Shown here in pieces: positions 62,735-64,000 of a stretch of 64,000 bases of DNA. The notes under the pieces were generated by a model. The model ran no database searches. It was not told the DNA's origin and saw only the letters and a program-made list of their open reading frames with translations. Location: NCBI GenBank assembly GCA_905215335.1, contig CAJMPQ010000007.1, forward strand, positions 14,672-78,671. Reading direction: 5' to 3'. Each line of letters opens with the position of its first letter. The stretch's first letter is position 1. Source of the stretch: an uncultured bacterium (GTDB taxonomy: Bacteria > Cyanobacteriota > Vampirovibrionia > Gastranaerophilales > Gastranaerophilaceae). A program made the translations under genes and the position numbers.

Positions 62735-63508
62735 ATGAGAAATACAATATCTAAATACCTTATCTTAATAAGTCAAGTATTTGTGTTAATACTAATCACA
62801 CAAAAGTGTTTTGGTGCAGAATTCACAGCAGTTAATCAACAAAAACTACCTGAGCTACCAGAACCAATCCAAACACTGACTATTCAACATAATACTACAA
62901 CACCTGTACAAACTAACAAACAAACAGAATTAACATTACCTTCCAATGAAACACAAGAAAAAACAGAGCAGGACAACAATGATATAACTAATATACCTTT
63001 AATAATAAAAAAGGATCAATACGACATAGATACAAAAGAGCTAACAATAGAAGAACACAACACAGACTCTAGTATAACTAAATTAAAGGAAGATATACAA
63101 GACTATAATCCAGAATTTACAGACCCAAAGATAGAAGAAGACACAACTATTATAAAACCAATAGACAAACGGGAATATATAAGATTTAGTAATACTAACC
63201 TAACTAGCAAAATAACAGTTTCAAAAACTAATTATTTAAATAATATCCTAGACATTTCACGTGGAGGTATAGGTTTTGTTAAAAGCAACAAAGAGTACAA
63301 CTTGAAAGTTGGAGATACTATTCACTTAGAAATAACTTATAAAAACATATCAATACCTCTGGATATACAAATTTTAGCAATAACCAATAACAGAATATGC
63401 ACTAAATACATAAATCTAACAGAAGAACAAGAAAACAAAATCCTCTATTTAAATATAACACTTGAAGCTGATAATAATATGCTAACAACTAAAAAGATTA
63501 TAGGATAA
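62735..63508 (+). CDS. Short exported protein with C-terminal PilZ-like domain
   Basis: The product has 257 residues. Residues 1-27 are a signal peptide (hydrophobic ILISQVFVLILITQ, cleavage near CFGA|EF). Residues about 28-140 are a Thr/Gln/Glu/Asn-rich extended linker. Residues about 144-250 match the C-terminal domain of the two large exoproteins, with REYIR at 146-150 and DISRGG at 173-178 and the same 22-residue spacing. An in-frame stop at 62720 forces this start, although only a weak TAAG precedes it, while a strong AAGGGG lies 40 bases upstream. It looks like a minimal version of the large proteins without the adhesive part. Confidence 0.82.
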   Translation: MRNTISKYLILISQVFVLILITQKCFGAEFTAVNQQKLPELPEPIQTLTIQHNTTTPVQTNKQTELTLPSNETQEKTEQDNNDITNIPLIIKKDQYDIDTKELTIEEHNTDSSITKLKEDIQDYNPEFTDPKIEEDTTIIKPIDKREYIRFSNTNLTSKITVSKTNYLNNILDISRGGIGFVKSNKEYNLKVGDTIHLEITYKNISIPLDIQILAITNNRICTKYINLTEEQENKILYLNITLEADNNMLTTKKIIG

Positions 63509-63513
63509 TAAAA

Positions 63514-63546
63514 AAGACTTCATTAACATTGAATTAACGAAGTCTT
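63514..63546. terminator. Hairpin between two convergent genes at the right end
   Basis: A 13-bp stem with one mismatch (63514-63526 with 63534-63546) may terminate the short exported-protein gene. Its right arm overlaps the last codons of the convergent gene. Confidence 0.5.
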
Positions 63547-64000
63547 CTTCTTTGTAAATTTTTAGGTCTATAAATAGCTCCTGAGCCAATATTTGTATCT
63601 TGTTGTTGTTGAAGTCCTCCAACCATTGAACCTGCTGATTGTAAGAAGCTTCCAAATTCCATACCCTTAGCTAATTTATTGCCAAATGATTTTTCAGCTG
63701 CTTTTTCTGCTTCTGATTTAGCAGCTTTTGCGCCATATCTATCAGCTTGAGCCTTCAATTTATCTGATTTTTCTTTAATCTCAGCGGCTTTACCTGTAAA
63801 TTCTTCAGCTGACTTAGTACCTTTTTCTGCAGCTTCTGCTCCTTTTTCGGCTGCTTCTGTGCCTTTTCCAGCTGCTGCTTCTGTGCCTTTTCCAGCTGCT
63901 GCTTCTGTGCCTTTTCCAGCTGCTGCTTCTGTACCTTTTTCTGCAGCTGCTTCTGTGCCTTTTCCAGCTGCTGCTTCTGTACCTTTTTCTGCAGCTGCTT
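63534..64000 (-). CDS. Ala/Lys/Glu-rich repeat protein, cut by the right edge
   Basis: The frame is open from the edge to the TAA at 63534-63536. The visible 155 residues begin with an 8-residue repeat, K-G-T-E-A-A-A-G/E, repeated at least six times (24-bp DNA units), which should form long amphipathic helix. They continue with KAAEIKEKSDKLKAQADRYG and KAAKSEAEKAAEKSFGNKLA, and end in a Gly/Gln/Arg-rich tail (GSMVGGLQQQQD, ending QRRRLR). The visible part has no signal peptide or enzyme motif. It might be a structural or surface coiled-coil protein. No function is proposed. An internal TTG at 63758 is not the start. Confidence 0.7.
   Translation of the reverse strand, partial: AAAEKGTEAAAGKGTEAAAEKGTEAAAGKGTEAAAGKGTEAAAGKGTEAAEKGAEAAEKGTKSAEEFTGKAAEIKEKSDKLKAQADRYGAKAAKSEAEKAAEKSFGNKLAKGMEFGSFLQSAGSMVGGLQQQQDTNIGSGAIYRPKNLQRRRLR
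63850..64000 (-). repeat. 24-bp tandem repeats in the right-edge gene
   Basis: At least six adjacent units of 24 bases encode K-G-T-E-A-A-A-G/E. Two alternating variants occur (ending in CCAGCT or TCTGCA on the plus strand), and the array continues beyond the window. Confidence 0.9.

Overview
The window is a strongly AT-rich, gene-dense bacterial chromosome segment with no rRNA operon, phage or insertion sequence. The gene mix suggests a non-photosynthetic, anaerobic gut-type relative of Cyanobacteria (Vampirovibrionia/Melainabacteria, order Gastranaerophilales) or a similar lineage. The clues are superoxide reductase with ferritin, a hydroxyacyl-CoA dehydratase activase relative, split gcvPB and split transketolase, large prepilin-like surface proteins, and filamentous-haemagglutinin-like exoproteins. 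This assignment is inference from gene content only. No marker gene was compared with a database.

Left part (1-24 kb). Three prepilin/tail-fibre (peptidase S74) genes flank metK, the first cut by the window edge. They are followed by an MFS drug exporter behind an operator-like palindrome, typA and dnaX converging on one terminator, an LD-carboxypeptidase and a tandem UspA protein. A compact operon follows (sigma factor, gcvPB, CoA-activase-like protein, membrane protein, miaA). Next come a YhcH-family gene, a cysteine-rich giant prepilin, the N-terminal half of transketolase and a WecG/TagA glycosyltransferase.

Middle part (24-54 kb). This holds secreted and unknown proteins, ybaK, tRNA-Leu(CAA), ftsZ, nadK, a GIY-YIG protein, a two-component pair, dfx-ftn and a large SRP RNA with an Alu domain. 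An envelope sugar/lipid group follows (GT2, YdjC deacetylase), then a nuclease-like/phospholipase D protein, argS, a phosphohexomutase, two PlsC acyltransferases and a HEAT-repeat protein. An operon carries the transketolase C-terminal half, ftsE, ftsX, a degenerate GGDEF protein and an isochorismatase-like hydrolase. A U32 peptidase, rimO and a polysaccharide flippase complete this part.

Right part (55-64 kb). This is the most unusual region. Two very large exoproteins begin with a signal peptide and a haemagglutination/two-partner-secretion-like domain. They share a 1.7-kb block that reads as identical DNA, carry a long Asp-Thr repeat stalk, and end in a domain with both PilZ (cyclic-di-GMP receptor) signature motifs. 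A third, short exported protein next to them carries the same PilZ-like domain. A gene with 24-bp repeats runs off the right edge on the minus strand.

Across the window at least eight genes lack a Shine-Dalgarno sequence and instead have a -10 promoter element 6-9 bases before the ATG, the signature of leaderless mRNAs. Other genes have good ribosome-binding sites, so both initiation modes seem to coexist.
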